A stretch of 64,000 nucleotides of DNA from assembly GCA_039029535.1 (NCBI GenBank), contig JBCCFW010000007.1, positions 1 to 64,000 on the forward strand, read 5' to 3'. The position numbers and the translations under genes were made by a program. Below the pieces are notes generated by a model. It searched no databases and was not told where the DNA came from. It was given only the letters and a program-made list of their open reading frames with translations. The DNA comes from JBCCFW01 sp039029535. Its GTDB lineage: Bacteria; Acidobacteriota; JBCCFW01. This document shows positions 1 to 9,800 of the stretch, in pieces (position 1 is the stretch's first letter; the number at the start of each line of letters is the position of its first letter).

Positions 1-1
1 A

Positions 2-316
2 CAGGATGTAATAGACAAAGTAACCGGTGGAAAAATTAACTTTTCTGCCAAATCACATATTGTAGATTTGTCAGATGCCCTCTTTAAAATAACGTCAATG
101 CGTTTACCTGCCCAAAAACGTATGTTGCATGAGTTTAAGTTAATTCTCGGTGATATTGACGGATATATGCAATTCACCAATGTCGATCAACCGGTTCAAA
201 AATTGCTAACTACGAATTTGGCTCGTATCACGTTTCCTGATGAAGTGTTTGTTGCTGAAGTAATTGTAGATTTTAAGGATGTATTGGCCAGAGCAAAAGC
301 TGAACTCGAATTTAGT
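2..316 (+). CDS. Partial ORF in AT-rich DNA, both ends missing
   Basis: An open frame runs from the window edge without a stop into the GC-rich DNA near 320. It encodes about 105 residues, including the stretches GGKINFSAKSH and LGDIDGYMQF. I do not recognise the family. Base composition (well under 45% G+C) and codon use (AAA, TTA, ATT) are unlike everything else in the window, and the frame becomes arginine-rich nonsense right after the composition switch. It is best read as a fragment of another replicon or organism joined here. A phage-like or low-GC bacterial origin is possible but unproven. Confidence 0.5.
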
Positions 317-330
317 GCGGGCTCCCCAGC
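312..330. other. Abrupt composition junction (probable chimeric join)
   Basis: Within about 15 bp the sequence changes from AT-rich to about 70% G+C. Two reading frames are cut at the same place: the AT-rich ORF coming from the left and the CPBP protease coming from the right on the minus strand. The protease departs from its family pattern just after GASWWLG. I see no terminal inverted repeats, target duplication or attachment core, so an assembly or library chimera is more likely than a mobile-element insertion. Confidence 0.6.
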
Positions 331-770
331 CACCAGCTCGCACCCACGACGACCCAAGGGAGCCACTTGGGTCCGAAGGACAGCTCCTCGTTCAGGTAGC
401 CACGCCAGCCGACCTCTTCGAGGAAGGCGTAGACCACGACGAGGAGACCGACGCAGAGCCCGAACACGTGGGCGTTCACGCCCATCCCGTTGTCGACGCC
501 CAGCACCACGAGGCAAGCGGGGGGCACCACGAGGGCGAGGAGGCCGAGCTTGGGGAGGGGACCGAGCCAGCTCGTGAGGCGCTCGGGGAGTGATCGCCGC
601 AGGAAGCCGCCCATGAGCGCCAGTCCGAGCGCCGGGGTCAGGGCGAACAGCAGACGCACGGGGCCGAGCACCGAGGCGAGCCAGTTGCTCAGCGGTCGCA
701 GAGCGAACCACGCGAGGGACCAGCCGAGGGTCACCAGCAGGAACAGGCCGATCCTCACGTTGCGGCTCAT
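312..770 (-). CDS. CPBP-family intramembrane metalloprotease, C-terminally truncated
   Basis: A membrane protein starting with ATG at 770. It has several hydrophobic segments (about residues 7-27, 35-55, 76-92 and 100-117) followed by EEVGWRGYLNEE, the CPBP (Abi/CAAX-protease) motif 1 with the paired glutamates at 118-119 and Arg123. Family members continue with a Trp/His motif for metal binding. Here the frame reaches GASWWLG and then ends at a TAA in the foreign AT-rich DNA, so motif 2 and the last helices are missing. The intact gene probably encoded a self-immunity or prenyl-protein-type protease. As it stands it cannot be complete. The class call is firm; the substrate is unknown. Confidence 0.7.
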   Translation of the reverse strand: MSRNVRIGLFLLVTLGWSLAWFALRPLSNWLASVLGPVRLLFALTPALGLALMGGFLRRSLPERLTSWLGPLPKLGLLALVVPPACLVVLGVDNGMGVNAHVFGLCVGLLVVVYAFLEEVGWRGYLNEELSFGPKWLPWVVVGASWWLGSPH

Positions 771-868
771 GCGTGTCTCCGCCCTCCCTCGGAAGGAAGC
801 CTCTCATGGGCATCCATTGGAGGTGAAGGAGAGACCCGACGCCCGAACCATGGTCACGCTGAAACGCG

Positions 869-909
869 ACGAGCGACCGTCCCGGCGAAGAGCCAGAACG
901 GTCGCTCGT
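869..909 (-). terminator. Hairpin downstream of the propeller/dockerin gene
   Basis: A perfect 12-bp inverted repeat (ACGAGCGACCGT at 869-880 and ACGGTCGCTCGT at 898-909) with a 17-nt loop lies 21 bp past the stop of the minus-strand gene ending at 930. There is no clear U-run, so intrinsic termination is probable rather than certain. Confidence 0.55.
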
Positions 910-929
910 GGAGGAGAGGGTCGAGAGGC

Positions 930-3347
930 TCAGTCGACGAGCACGAGCTCGCCACTCAGCTCCTGGAGGTCCGAGCCGAGCAGCTCGACGACCAGCGCGG
1001 TCTCCGTCGGACCGAGAGCCCGCGGACCGCGGTAGCGCAGGGTCAGCAGCTCGGCCGGCGCCTCGAAGGCCGACGGGTCGAGCACGCAGGAGACCGACAC
1101 GCCTCCGGAGTCGAAGCGACCGTCGTCCTCACCGTCGAGAGCGCAAGGACCCGCTTCCCAGGCGACCGGTTCGACCCAGGCGGGCCAGCCCGACACGCGC
1201 AGCGAGTAGCCGATGGCGGGAGCGTCGGCCGTCTCCAGCACGACGCCGAGCTCGTGCTCGGGCCAGGTCAAGCGATCGAGCCCGACCGACACGCGGAGCA
1301 CGGCGACCACGTCGGCGATGTCGACGCGCTCGTCACCTCGCGCCACGGACCGATCGCTCCCCTGCTCGACCGGGGCGACGTCGAGGAGCTCGGCCTCGTC
1401 GGCGCTCAAGGCATCGAGACCCACGGCGGCGCGGAGCGTGAGCACGACGTCAGCGATGTCGACACGACCGTCGCGGGCGCCCCGCGGCGCAGCGTCACCG
1501 GGGAGGAAGCCGATCGGGGTCCCGAAGCTCGCGGTGCTCGCACAGGTCTCGCAGGAGAGCTGGTATTGCCGGAGCATGAGCCGACGCAGGACCAGCGCGT
1601 CGCCGAAGTCGAAGCTGCCGTCGCCCTCGACGCACCAGTACGACGTGTCGTTCTCACGCTCGCAGGCGACCGTGCCGGGGTGGAAGTCGGCACAGGTCGT
1701 GTCGCGCTCGTTGCCGGCGACCATGCCGAGCACCTTGCGACGACCGATCACGTAGTCGGCCAGGGTGACGAGATCGTCGCCCGTCGCGTCGGGGTGGATG
1801 TCGGCGAGGAGACAGTCGGGCAGCTCGCAGCTCACCGCGTCGGGCGAGAGCAGGTCCAGGGCGTCGTCGAGGAACTCGTTGGGGAGCTCGGGCGTGGTGC
1901 AGAAGCGCTCGCAGGCGGCCGGGAGCTCGCCGAGCACCTCGAAGTGGAAGCGTGCGAACTCCAGCGCCGTGCCGTCGACCGGGCCCTCGGCCGAGCCGTC
2001 GCACTGGACACCCGGACCGAGGGCGCCCGGCACGTCACCGAGGCAGTCCCAGCCTTCCGTGTCGGCGCCCGCGCCGGCCCCGACGTAGCGCAGCGACTTC
2101 AGGCTGTCGGCGAAGTAGAGGAAGGAGCTCAGCTCCAGCCCGCCGGCCGCCTCGACGATGAAGCGGACCTCGAGATCGCAGGCGTCGCCGATGCCGTCGG
2201 CGTCCACGTCGAGCTGTCGTCGGTTGGCCACCGCCGCGCAGTTGTCGTCGGCGTTGGCGATGCCGTCTCCGTCGGCGTCACCATCGGCACAGGCGGCCTC
2301 GCGGAGACACTCATGGTCGTCGCAATCGACCAGGCCGTCTTCGTCGTCGTCGGCCTCGTTGCCGCAGTCTTCCGGAGCGCAAGCGAGGTCGTCGGCGCAG
2401 TTGTCGTCGGCGCAGTCGATCTTGCCGTCGTCGTCGTTGTCGAGCCCGTCGGTGCAGTCGGTCTCGGGCGGCTCGGGGAGGAGGGCCGGGTAGTCGGGCG
2501 CCTCGATGCCGCCGACGATGGTCTCGAGGCCCGAGCCGTCGAGCTGCATCCGGCTGACGAAGTCCAGGTCGCTCCCGATGTAGATCCAGCCGTTCTCGAT
2601 GTCGAGGGCCGTCGCCAGGGGCTGACGGTAGCCCGAGAGCAGGCGGACCAGGCCGGTCCCGTCGAGATTGGCGCGCCAGACACCGCCGCCGTCACCCCAG
2701 CCGGTGATGTAGAGGTGGCCGTTGATCGGATCGATGTCGATGTCGCGGTTGAGCTCGAGCCCGAGCGTGCCGCCGGAGATGAGGGGCACGTCGAGGGGGT
2801 TCATGTCGAGGTCGTAGCGGTTGATGGAGCCACCACCCCAGGCGGCGGTGTAGATGTGGCCGTTGGCCTCGTCGACGGCGATCCCGAGGGGGCCGGAGCC
2901 GACGCCGCCGAGGTTGCCACCGAGCTCGGCCTCGACGGCGCCCGTCCCGTCCTTGCGGACGCGGTTGACGTAGTGACCGCAGCAGGTGTCGTGAGTGAAG
3001 TAGAGGTAGTCGCCGGCGAGCTCCATGTCGTCGGCGTTGGAGGGGATCTCGTTCTCGAAGAACGTGTCCAGCACGGTGCCGTCGAAGGCGATGCGATCGA
3101 TGCCGTTGGCGGGGTTGTTGTCGACGGCGTAGAACACGCCCGCGTCCTCGTCGACGGCGAGACCTCGAGGCGAGCCCAGCCCGCCGATCCAGAGGAACTC
3201 GAAGTCGGAGCCGTCGGGGTTGGAGCGGCTGACGTGGTTGCCCTCGGACCAGATGAGCTTGGCGGCCTGGAGCGAGGTGGTCGGCAGGAAGAGGAGGAGC
3301 AGCAGCACGAGACCGTGCCGCGTGGCGAGCGTCAGGGCGGATGTCAT
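930..3347 (-). CDS. Secreted beta-propeller, thrombospondin type 3 and dockerin-repeat protein
   Basis: An 805-residue exported protein. Residues 1-28 form a signal peptide (hydrophobic run LVLLLLLFLP, cleavage near LQA). Residues about 30-290 carry YWTD/LDL-receptor-like propeller blades (SPRGLAVDEDAGVFYAVD; PLGIAVDEANGHIYTAAW). Residues about 295-395 are Asp/Cys-rich calcium-binding repeats of the thrombospondin-3 kind (DGLDNDDDGKIDC, DADGDGIANADDNC). Several dockerin-like EF-hand pairs follow (GDDLVTLADYVIGRRKVLG; DGRVDIADVVLTLRAAVGL; DERVDIADVVAVLRVSVGL). The final 110 residues (from WPEHELGVV) resemble the C-terminus of the gene at 56475-57809. It is last in a minus-strand run after the FHA gene, 104 bp away. 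A cell-surface, calcium-dependent role is inferred; the ligand is unknown. Confidence 0.75.
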   Translation of the reverse strand: MTSALTLATRHGLVLLLLLFLPTTSLQAAKLIWSEGNHVSRSNPDGSDFEFLWIGGLGSPRGLAVDEDAGVFYAVDNNPANGIDRIAFDGTVLDTFFENEIPSNADDMELAGDYLYFTHDTCCGHYVNRVRKDGTGAVEAELGGNLGGVGSGPLGIAVDEANGHIYTAAWGGGSINRYDLDMNPLDVPLISGGTLGLELNRDIDIDPINGHLYITGWGDGGGVWRANLDGTGLVRLLSGYRQPLATALDIENGWIYIGSDLDFVSRMQLDGSGLETIVGGIEAPDYPALLPEPPETDCTDGLDNDDDGKIDCADDNCADDLACAPEDCGNEADDDEDGLVDCDDHECLREAACADGDADGDGIANADDNCAAVANRRQLDVDADGIGDACDLEVRFIVEAAGGLELSSFLYFADSLKSLRYVGAGAGADTEGWDCLGDVPGALGPGVQCDGSAEGPVDGTALEFARFHFEVLGELPAACERFCTTPELPNEFLDDALDLLSPDAVSCELPDCLLADIHPDATGDDLVTLADYVIGRRKVLGMVAGNERDTTCADFHPGTVACERENDTSYWCVEGDGSFDFGDALVLRRLMLRQYQLSCETCASTASFGTPIGFLPGDAAPRGARDGRVDIADVVLTLRAAVGLDALSADEAELLDVAPVEQGSDRSVARGDERVDIADVVAVLRVSVGLDRLTWPEHELGVVLETADAPAIGYSLRVSGWPAWVEPVAWEAGPCALDGEDDGRFDSGGVSVSCVLDPSAFEAPAELLTLRYRGPRALGPTETALVVELLGSDLQELSGELVLVD

Positions 3348-3451
3348 GGGGTCCTCGGGCGACGGAGTGTCGATGTCCGAGGGGCCGGGGCGACCCCTCC
3401 GAGGACCAGGACGGAAAGCGGTCGAGGATCGGCCAATCGGAGGGACCGAGC

Positions 3452-4381
3452 TCAGTCGTCCGAGGGTGTCGTCAGCTCAATCCGCTCGGTTCCCAGCCGG
3501 AGCTGCCGCGTGCTCCGCCTCCGTTCGATGAGCCCGGCGGCCCCTCTCACGCCCAGCTCGGCCAGCCGACGGCGGGCCCGGTAGACCTCGACGCCGAGCT
3601 TGTTGTCGTCCGTCTGGAGCTGACGGCAGAGCTCGTCGACGTGGAGCCAGCCGCGGTCGCCCGGAGCGCCGGCCCCGTCCTCGAGGTCCTTCTGGCGGGC
3701 GCGGGCCAGGGTGAGCAGGAGGTAGTCGTAGGCCCGGGCGGGGAGGGGCGTGGACCGACCGCCCTGGAGCAGGGTCAGCGTGACGTGCTCTTCGTCGCTG
3801 CTGACCTCGAAGCGCAGGGTCAGGTCGTCGAGGCTCGGCTCGGAGCTCCGCGGCTCCCAGGTCCCCTGGATCGACTCGGACAGGTGCAGCACCCACGACC
3901 GCCCGTCGACCTCGAGCACGTGCTGGTCGCGCACGGCGCGCTCGTCGTCACCGACCTCGGCGAGCCAGCCGCCGTCCTCGGTCGTGTAGACGAAGGCGCG
4001 AGGGTGCTCGTCGTCGGGGAGGGCGAGGTAGCCGCCCCGGGCCCAGACGAGGGTTCCGTCCTCGGCGTCACGGGCGGCGGCCGCGGGCGGTGAGGCGTCG
4101 ACGAGCTCCCAGCGTTCGCCCTCCTGACCGAAGGAGACGTGGTCGCCCTGCTGCAACGTGACGCTCTCGCCGGCGGCGATCCTGCGTCCCTGCACCCAGG
4201 TCCCGTTGCGGCTGCCGAGGTCGCGCAGCTCCCAGGCGCCCGAGCGGAAGACGAGTCGGGCGTGCTCGCCGGAGACTCGCTTGTCCTCGAAGCGGAGCAG
4301 GCAGGCCGGGGAGCGACCCACGAGCACGCGGCCCGTGAGGATGCAGGTGCGTGTTCCTTCCTTGCGGTGTAGCTCGCCCAT
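3452..4381 (-). CDS. FHA-domain protein with C-terminal winged-helix-like region
   Basis: A 309-residue cytoplasmic protein with no signal or membrane segment. Residues about 10-95 form a forkhead-associated domain with the expected phosphothreonine-binding signature: GRSPACLLRF, SGEHARLVF, then LRDLGSRNGTWVQGRRI. The last about 100 residues (PARAYDYLLLTLARAR through WLHVDELCRQLQ to RRRLAELGV) look like an OmpR-type or transcriptional-regulator winged helix. The gene starts 22 bp after pbpC on the same strand, so it is probably co-transcribed with yfhM and pbpC. An FHA reader linked to DNA binding suggests a Ser/Thr-kinase-responsive regulator, possibly of envelope genes. That role is inferred; no kinase gene is in the window. 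Confidence 0.75.
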   Translation of the reverse strand: MGELHRKEGTRTCILTGRVLVGRSPACLLRFEDKRVSGEHARLVFRSGAWELRDLGSRNGTWVQGRRIAAGESVTLQQGDHVSFGQEGERWELVDASPPAAAARDAEDGTLVWARGGYLALPDDEHPRAFVYTTEDGGWLAEVGDDERAVRDQHVLEVDGRSWVLHLSESIQGTWEPRSSEPSLDDLTLRFEVSSDEEHVTLTLLQGGRSTPLPARAYDYLLLTLARARQKDLEDGAGAPGDRGWLHVDELCRQLQTDDNKLGVEVYRARRRLAELGVRGAAGLIERRRSTRQLRLGTERIELTTPSDD

Positions 4382-4403
4382 GGACGAATCCTACGCTGAG
4401 CCG

Positions 4404-6824
4404 TCAGGTCCCCGAGCCGACGACCAGGCGGCGTCGCGCCGAGCGACCGGCGTCGTCCATGACCAGGAGCTCGTGGGTGCCGGGCTCCGGTGCCCACCAG
4501 GCACGCTCGTGCGCTTGCACCGTCGCGACCAGCTCGCCGTCGACGAACCAGGTGAGACGCGATCCGGTCGCACCCGTCTCCGCTTCGAGCGGGAGCTCTT
4601 GCTCGTGGCTCGGCACGCCCGGGACGAGCAGCACGATCTCGCCGGCCGGCGGCGACAGGATGGACGGTGGCGAGCGGTCGTCGAGGGGGGCGCAGCCCGG
4701 AGCCAGGGTCGGAGGTGCGGGGAGCCAGCGCTGCTGCTGGGACAGGAAGCGACGGACGGCGCCGGGCCACGAGAGAAAGGTGCGCGTCTCGTAGCTTCGA
4801 CCCGAGCGACAGGCTGCGGTGAGCGCGAGCCCGGACTCGAGGTCGACGTCCACCTCCACGTGGTAGGGACAGGTCGTCGTCGGAACGCGCGAGCGCAGCG
4901 CGAAGTCCCGCTGCTGTCGGGGACACGCCGGGCTCGGGCGATGGCCCGACACCGAGCAGGTGTCGACGGGGAAGAGGTCGGCGGTGGGGCCGCTGCGCCA
5001 GGGCGGACGCGAGCGATCGGCCACGGCCTCGAGAAGATCGAAGAGCACCGGCCCGGCCGCCTCGGAGCCGACGAGCTCGGAGCTGGACTGATTGTCGAAG
5101 TTGCCCAGCCAGGTGACCGCCGTGTAGCGCGGGCCGGAGCCCGCCGCCCACGCGTCCTTGTGGCCGTAGCTCGTGCCGGTCTTCCAGTGGATGCTCGCGG
5201 GCATCCCGGTGAAGCGACGACGCGACGGGAAGTCGGGCCGGTCCTTCTTCTCGAGCGCGAGCCGCGTCGAGTAGGACGCGCCCGGTGACCACAGCGAGCG
5301 CGGCTTCGTGGGCTGCTGGTCCTGGAGCCAGCGCAAGGGGCGATGACGGCCATCGCGGGCGAGCGTCGCGTAGAGAGCGGCGACCTCCAGCGGCGTGATC
5401 TCCACCGCGCCGATGGCCGCCGACAGGCCGTAGTACCCGGGCTCGGGTCGCAGGCTCGTCACGCCGCCGTCGCGCAGCACGCCGAGGAAGCGCTCGACAC
5501 CGACACGACCGAGGAGGTTCACGTACGGGATGTTGAGCGAGCGGGAGAGAGCATCCTCCAGTCGGACGAGCCCAGCGAAGCGGCCGTCGTAGTTGTCGGG
5601 CGAGTAGCCGGCGTGGGAGACCGGCACGTCGACGACGAGCTGACGCGGGAGAGCGAGCCCTCGGTCGAGGGCCAACGCATGGATGAATGGCTTGAGCGCC
5701 GAGCCGGGGGAGCGCGGCGTGTCGAAGCCGACGATCTGCGCCCCGTGCTCGTCGGCCCAGAAGTCGAAGTTGCCCACCAGCGCGCGGACGAGACCGGTGC
5801 CGTGCTCGACGAGGACCACCGCGCCGGCGTGGATGCCGTCTCGGTCCATCTCCTCACTTGCGGTGCGAAGCCGACGCTCGGCCACCCGCTGAAGACCACG
5901 GTCGATCGTCGTGGCGATCTCGGTGCGGTCGCGGTGACGGGCGCGGAGCCAGGTCGCCGCGTGAGGCATGGCGCGAGGGAGAGGGCGCAGCCGCTGCGGC
6001 AGGTCGGCGCCGCGCACGCGCGCCAACGCTTGCACCGGCGACTCGTCGTCACCCGTCGGCAACGCCTCTTCCTCGAGCAGCCACTCCGCGATCTCGTCAC
6101 GGGCGGTTCTCAGTCGCTCGAGGTTGCGCGGGCGCGGGTGACGTCGGGTCGGCTGCTGGGGGATGGCCAGCAGGACCGCGATCTCGTCGGCGGAGAGGTC
6201 GCGCGCCGAGTGACCGAAGAGCGCGAAGGCGGCCGCCTCGACCCCCTCGACGTTGCGACCGTAGGGCACGTGGCTCAGGTAGGCCGCGAGGATCTCGTCC
6301 TTCTCGAGATGCAGCTCGAGCTGCCAGGCCCGGAGCATCTCGACGAGCTTGGAGCGCACCGTGCGCGGCCGTGGCTCGAGCATCCGGACGAGCTGCATGG
6401 TCAGCGTCGAGGCGCCCGACACGACCCGACCGTGACGCAGGTTCAGCACGCAGGCCCGTGTCAGCGCGACGAGGTCGACGCCGCCGTGCTCGAAGAAGCG
6501 CTTGTCCTCGTAGCGCAGCAGGGCGGTGACGTGATCGGGATCGACCGCATCGAGACGCACGGCCATCCGGTACTTGTCGTCGGGCGACAGGAAGACGTGC
6601 GCGGCTCCACCGTCGGCCCAGCGGACGACCGGTGACGGCGCCGCATGCAGCCGGGCGGGCAGCGGCACGGTCCAGGCCGCCCACCAGGCCGCGCCCGCCA
6701 GCGTCAGCAGCAGCGTCGCCGCGACGAGCAAGACACGACGGTGACGACGGACGAGCCGCGCCGCGCGGCTGCCGGCACGACGCAGCGCGACGAGCCGCTG
6801 GCTCACTGCGCGACGGGCGTCCAC
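4404..6824 (-). CDS. pbpC: Penicillin-binding protein 1C (bifunctional peptidoglycan glycosyltransferase/transpeptidase)
   Basis: An 806-residue inner-membrane peptidoglycan synthase. A cytoplasmic basic N-terminus precedes one membrane anchor (about 31-50). The glycosyltransferase (GT51) domain shows RYEDKRFFEHGG with catalytic Glu106, SGASTLTMQLVRML, and KDEILAAYLSHVPYGRNVEG. The transpeptidase domain has the three penicillin-binding motifs: RSPGSALKPF with nucleophile Ser375 and Lys378, SRSLN (S429-x-N431), and KTGT at 548-551. The C-terminal 130 residues match the position of the BiPBP_C domain of PBP1C. Length is close to the E. coli protein. Its start overlaps the end of the alpha-2-macroglobulin gene by 22 bp, the conserved yfhM-pbpC pairing of Gram-negative bacteria. 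Confidence 0.93.
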   Translation of the reverse strand: MDARRAVSQRLVALRRAGSRAARLVRRHRRVLLVAATLLLTLAGAAWWAAWTVPLPARLHAAPSPVVRWADGGAAHVFLSPDDKYRMAVRLDAVDPDHVTALLRYEDKRFFEHGGVDLVALTRACVLNLRHGRVVSGASTLTMQLVRMLEPRPRTVRSKLVEMLRAWQLELHLEKDEILAAYLSHVPYGRNVEGVEAAAFALFGHSARDLSADEIAVLLAIPQQPTRRHPRPRNLERLRTARDEIAEWLLEEEALPTGDDESPVQALARVRGADLPQRLRPLPRAMPHAATWLRARHRDRTEIATTIDRGLQRVAERRLRTASEEMDRDGIHAGAVVLVEHGTGLVRALVGNFDFWADEHGAQIVGFDTPRSPGSALKPFIHALALDRGLALPRQLVVDVPVSHAGYSPDNYDGRFAGLVRLEDALSRSLNIPYVNLLGRVGVERFLGVLRDGGVTSLRPEPGYYGLSAAIGAVEITPLEVAALYATLARDGRHRPLRWLQDQQPTKPRSLWSPGASYSTRLALEKKDRPDFPSRRRFTGMPASIHWKTGTSYGHKDAWAAGSGPRYTAVTWLGNFDNQSSSELVGSEAAGPVLFDLLEAVADRSRPPWRSGPTADLFPVDTCSVSGHRPSPACPRQQRDFALRSRVPTTTCPYHVEVDVDLESGLALTAACRSGRSYETRTFLSWPGAVRRFLSQQQRWLPAPPTLAPGCAPLDDRSPPSILSPPAGEIVLLVPGVPSHEQELPLEAETGATGSRLTWFVDGELVATVQAHERAWWAPEPGTHELLVMDDAGRSARRRLVVGSGT

Positions 6825-9800
6825 GGTCCGCTGATGGTCAGGGGGAAGCCGGCCTGTCGCGCCCAGACGCCGGGGTCGTACATGGCCTCAACCTCCACGG
6901 GCGGGATGGTGAAGCGACCGGCAGTCACCGCGCGCACGGTGTAGACGACCCGCTTGCTCTCCTTCGGGTTCAGGTGTCCGAAGACGGCCAGGCGATCGTC
7001 GCGCAGGTCGAGGTGGTCCGCGTTCCAGAGCGCGTCGCCGTCGATCCAGTCGAGGCTGCCGCCCCGTCCGAGACGTGGGTTCTCGATCTCCCAGCCGGCG
7101 GGCAAGCGATCGACCAGGGCGAGGTTGGCCAGGCGCTGCTCGGTCGTGTTGGTGATCGTGAGCTGCACGTTCACGAGATCACCCAGTGAGTGCTCGCCGT
7201 CCTCGAACGAGACGGGCTCGCCTGCGCCATCGAGGAAGACGCGCTCGACCTTCAGGCTCGAGCCGCCGACGACGAGCTCGCCGTCCGTGCGCACGCCCTC
7301 GCTCGAGAGGATGAGCCAGAGCGTGCCGTCGCCCTTCGACGGCAGGTCGAGGACGAGGTCGTCCCGTTCGCTGGCGGCCAGCAGGCTCCAGCTCCGCTCG
7401 TTCGTCGGTCGACCGGGAGGAGGCGGGCTCGAGGCGAGCTCGGCATCACCGGCGAGAAGACGTGGTGGCTCGAAGTCGTCGGCACCCTCGGCCAGCAGCT
7501 TGCCGAGGCCCGACACGACCCAGGCCATGTCCTGCGTGGTGAGTCGGCGGTCGGGGTCGCTGCGGAGGAGAGCGGCGAGCTCATCGGCCATCTGCTCACC
7601 CTGGGCGTCGCGTCCGAACAGGTCGACGTGGGTGGACAGGGCGAGACCTCGATGACGGAGCCGCGAGTAGAAGGTCCACGAGTGACGGTGGGCCCGCGAG
7701 CCTTCGGCGGTCAGCTTCGGCTTGCGGAGCGCCGCGTCGTGACGACGGTCGCCGGCGAGGTGGAGCGCGGCCTGGAGGAGGTAGCGGTTCTCGTGGACCT
7801 GGCCATCGCGACGTCCGCTGTCCTCGGCCAGCAGCTTCTCGATGCGCGCCTTGCGGGGACGACCGGCGAGAGCGAGCACGTGGTGGAGGTAGGGCTCGGC
7901 GTCGCGCGAGTACCAGTCGTTGCGGGTGCGACCGCCCCGCTCGTAGTGATGGGTGATGCGGTCCTCCATCCAGTCGAGCGCCTCGTCGAGCCGGTCCTGC
8001 GGCACGGGGTAGCGCTGCTTGCGCGCGTCGAGGAGGGCGTGGACGGCGTAGGCGGTGGCCCAGTGTGTGGGTGAGCTCCCCCCCGGCCAGTAGGCGAAGC
8101 CGCCGGACGGCGTCTGCATGGAGAGGATGCGGTCGATGCCGTGGGCGACTCGATCGTCGACCGAGCCGTCGGCGACCAACTCGGCGTCGACCTGCGGGAG
8201 CAGGCTCGACACGAAGAGCAGGGGCCGGAGCTGCGAGGTGGTCTGCTCCAGACAGCCATGGGGATAGCGCAGGAGCTCTTCGGCCTGGGACAGGACGTCG
8301 GCATGCGGGTTGCCGGTGACCCAGAAGGTGCTGCGCTCGCTTCCGGGCTCCCAGCCGGTGAGGTGCTTGGTCAGCGGCGTGCGACCTTCTTCCAGCTCGA
8401 TGCGTTGCCGCAGGCGAGTGCGAGGTCCAGCCGGCAGCAGGGGGACCTTCCGCTCTTCGACCGAGACGAGATCGCCTGAGCGGATCGTCGCCGTCAGTCG
8501 CGCCGCTCCCGACGAGCCACGCACGCGCACCCAGAACAGGCTCGTGCCGCTCTCGCCATCGGCCAGCGTCAGCGTCTTCGCGTCCCGGCTCACCACTTCG
8601 ACCGGGCTCACGATCGGTGCCGGCGTCCCGCCCGCTCCGGCGATGGCTTCGGCGGTGAGGGTGACCTCGACCTCGCGGGGCTCACCCGACACGTTGGTCA
8701 CGAAGACCGGCACGTCCAGGGCGTCGTCCTTGATGAGGAAGCGGGGGAGAGTGACTTGCAGGACGACCGGGTCGCGGACGATCACGCGTCGACTGGCGTG
8801 ACCCATTCGCTTCGCGTCCGCGGTCAAGGCCATGACACGGAGGGCGCCGCGGTACTGCGGCACGTCGAGCGTCACGTCGACCTTGCCGCTGGCGGGCACG
8901 TCGACGACACCGGACCAGAGAGCGACCGGCTCGACCACCTCGACACGATCCATCGACCCGTCGCCACCGCCACCGACCGTGGACGACGGGCCGGCCGGCG
9001 GACGCAGGAAGGTCCAGCCGATGGTCTCGAAAGTCTCCACGCCGAGCGCGCGGCGCGTGAGGATGGAGGGGAAGGGGTTCGGGCTCTCGTGCTGGGTCAG
9101 CGAGAGGATGCCCTCGTCGACCGCAGCGACCGTGGCCTTGGTCGGTCCGCTCGTCGGCCCGAGGTCGAGCGTGATCATCAGCGGAGAGTTGGAGCGCACC
9201 TCGTCGGGCACGTCGAGCTCCAGGGAGTGCATGAGCTCGGTGGGCTCGAGCTCGATGGAGCTCACGCCGAAGGCGCGGTCGGGGAGGAACGACTTCGGCG
9301 AGTCGAGATGCGGTGGCTTGAGCAACAGGGCGGTGACGTAGAAGTTCGGCTGCAGCTCGGGGGCCGTGACGGTCCAGCTCACCTCGCCGGCCTCGACGTC
9401 GCGCCACTCGCTGGCCCAGAGCTCGTCGGTCTCGGCGGTGAGCAGCACGCGGCCGGCGTGGGGCGCGTCGAAGCGCACGGTGAACGGCTCGCCGACCCGC
9501 GCGGTCTCGGGCGTCTTCAAGTCGAGCCAGGCGGGGCGGTCGGGGCGGGGCGTGCGGTCGGCGCTGCTGACGCTCGGTCCCCACCACCAGCCGCCGCGGC
9601 CTTCGAGCTCGAGATCCGTGCGCGCGGAGTCGGCCTCGACCCGCACCACCCAGCCGACGCCGTCGCGCTCCGGAGTCCAGCTCAACTGGAAGCGACCGTC
9701 GGCGACGGGGATCGTCTCCTGCACGGCGACCACCGGCCGGCGGAACTGCCGGTAGCTCCAGCGACCCGTGACCGGGTCGAGACGATGACCGTACTCGCGC

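Noticed and set aside
1254..3584. Long plus-strand open frame opposite the propeller/dockerin gene
   Set aside because: Antisense shadow: very high G+C leaves few stops; translation is Val/Glu/Gly-rich without any domain, while the minus strand has a signal peptide and recognisable repeats.
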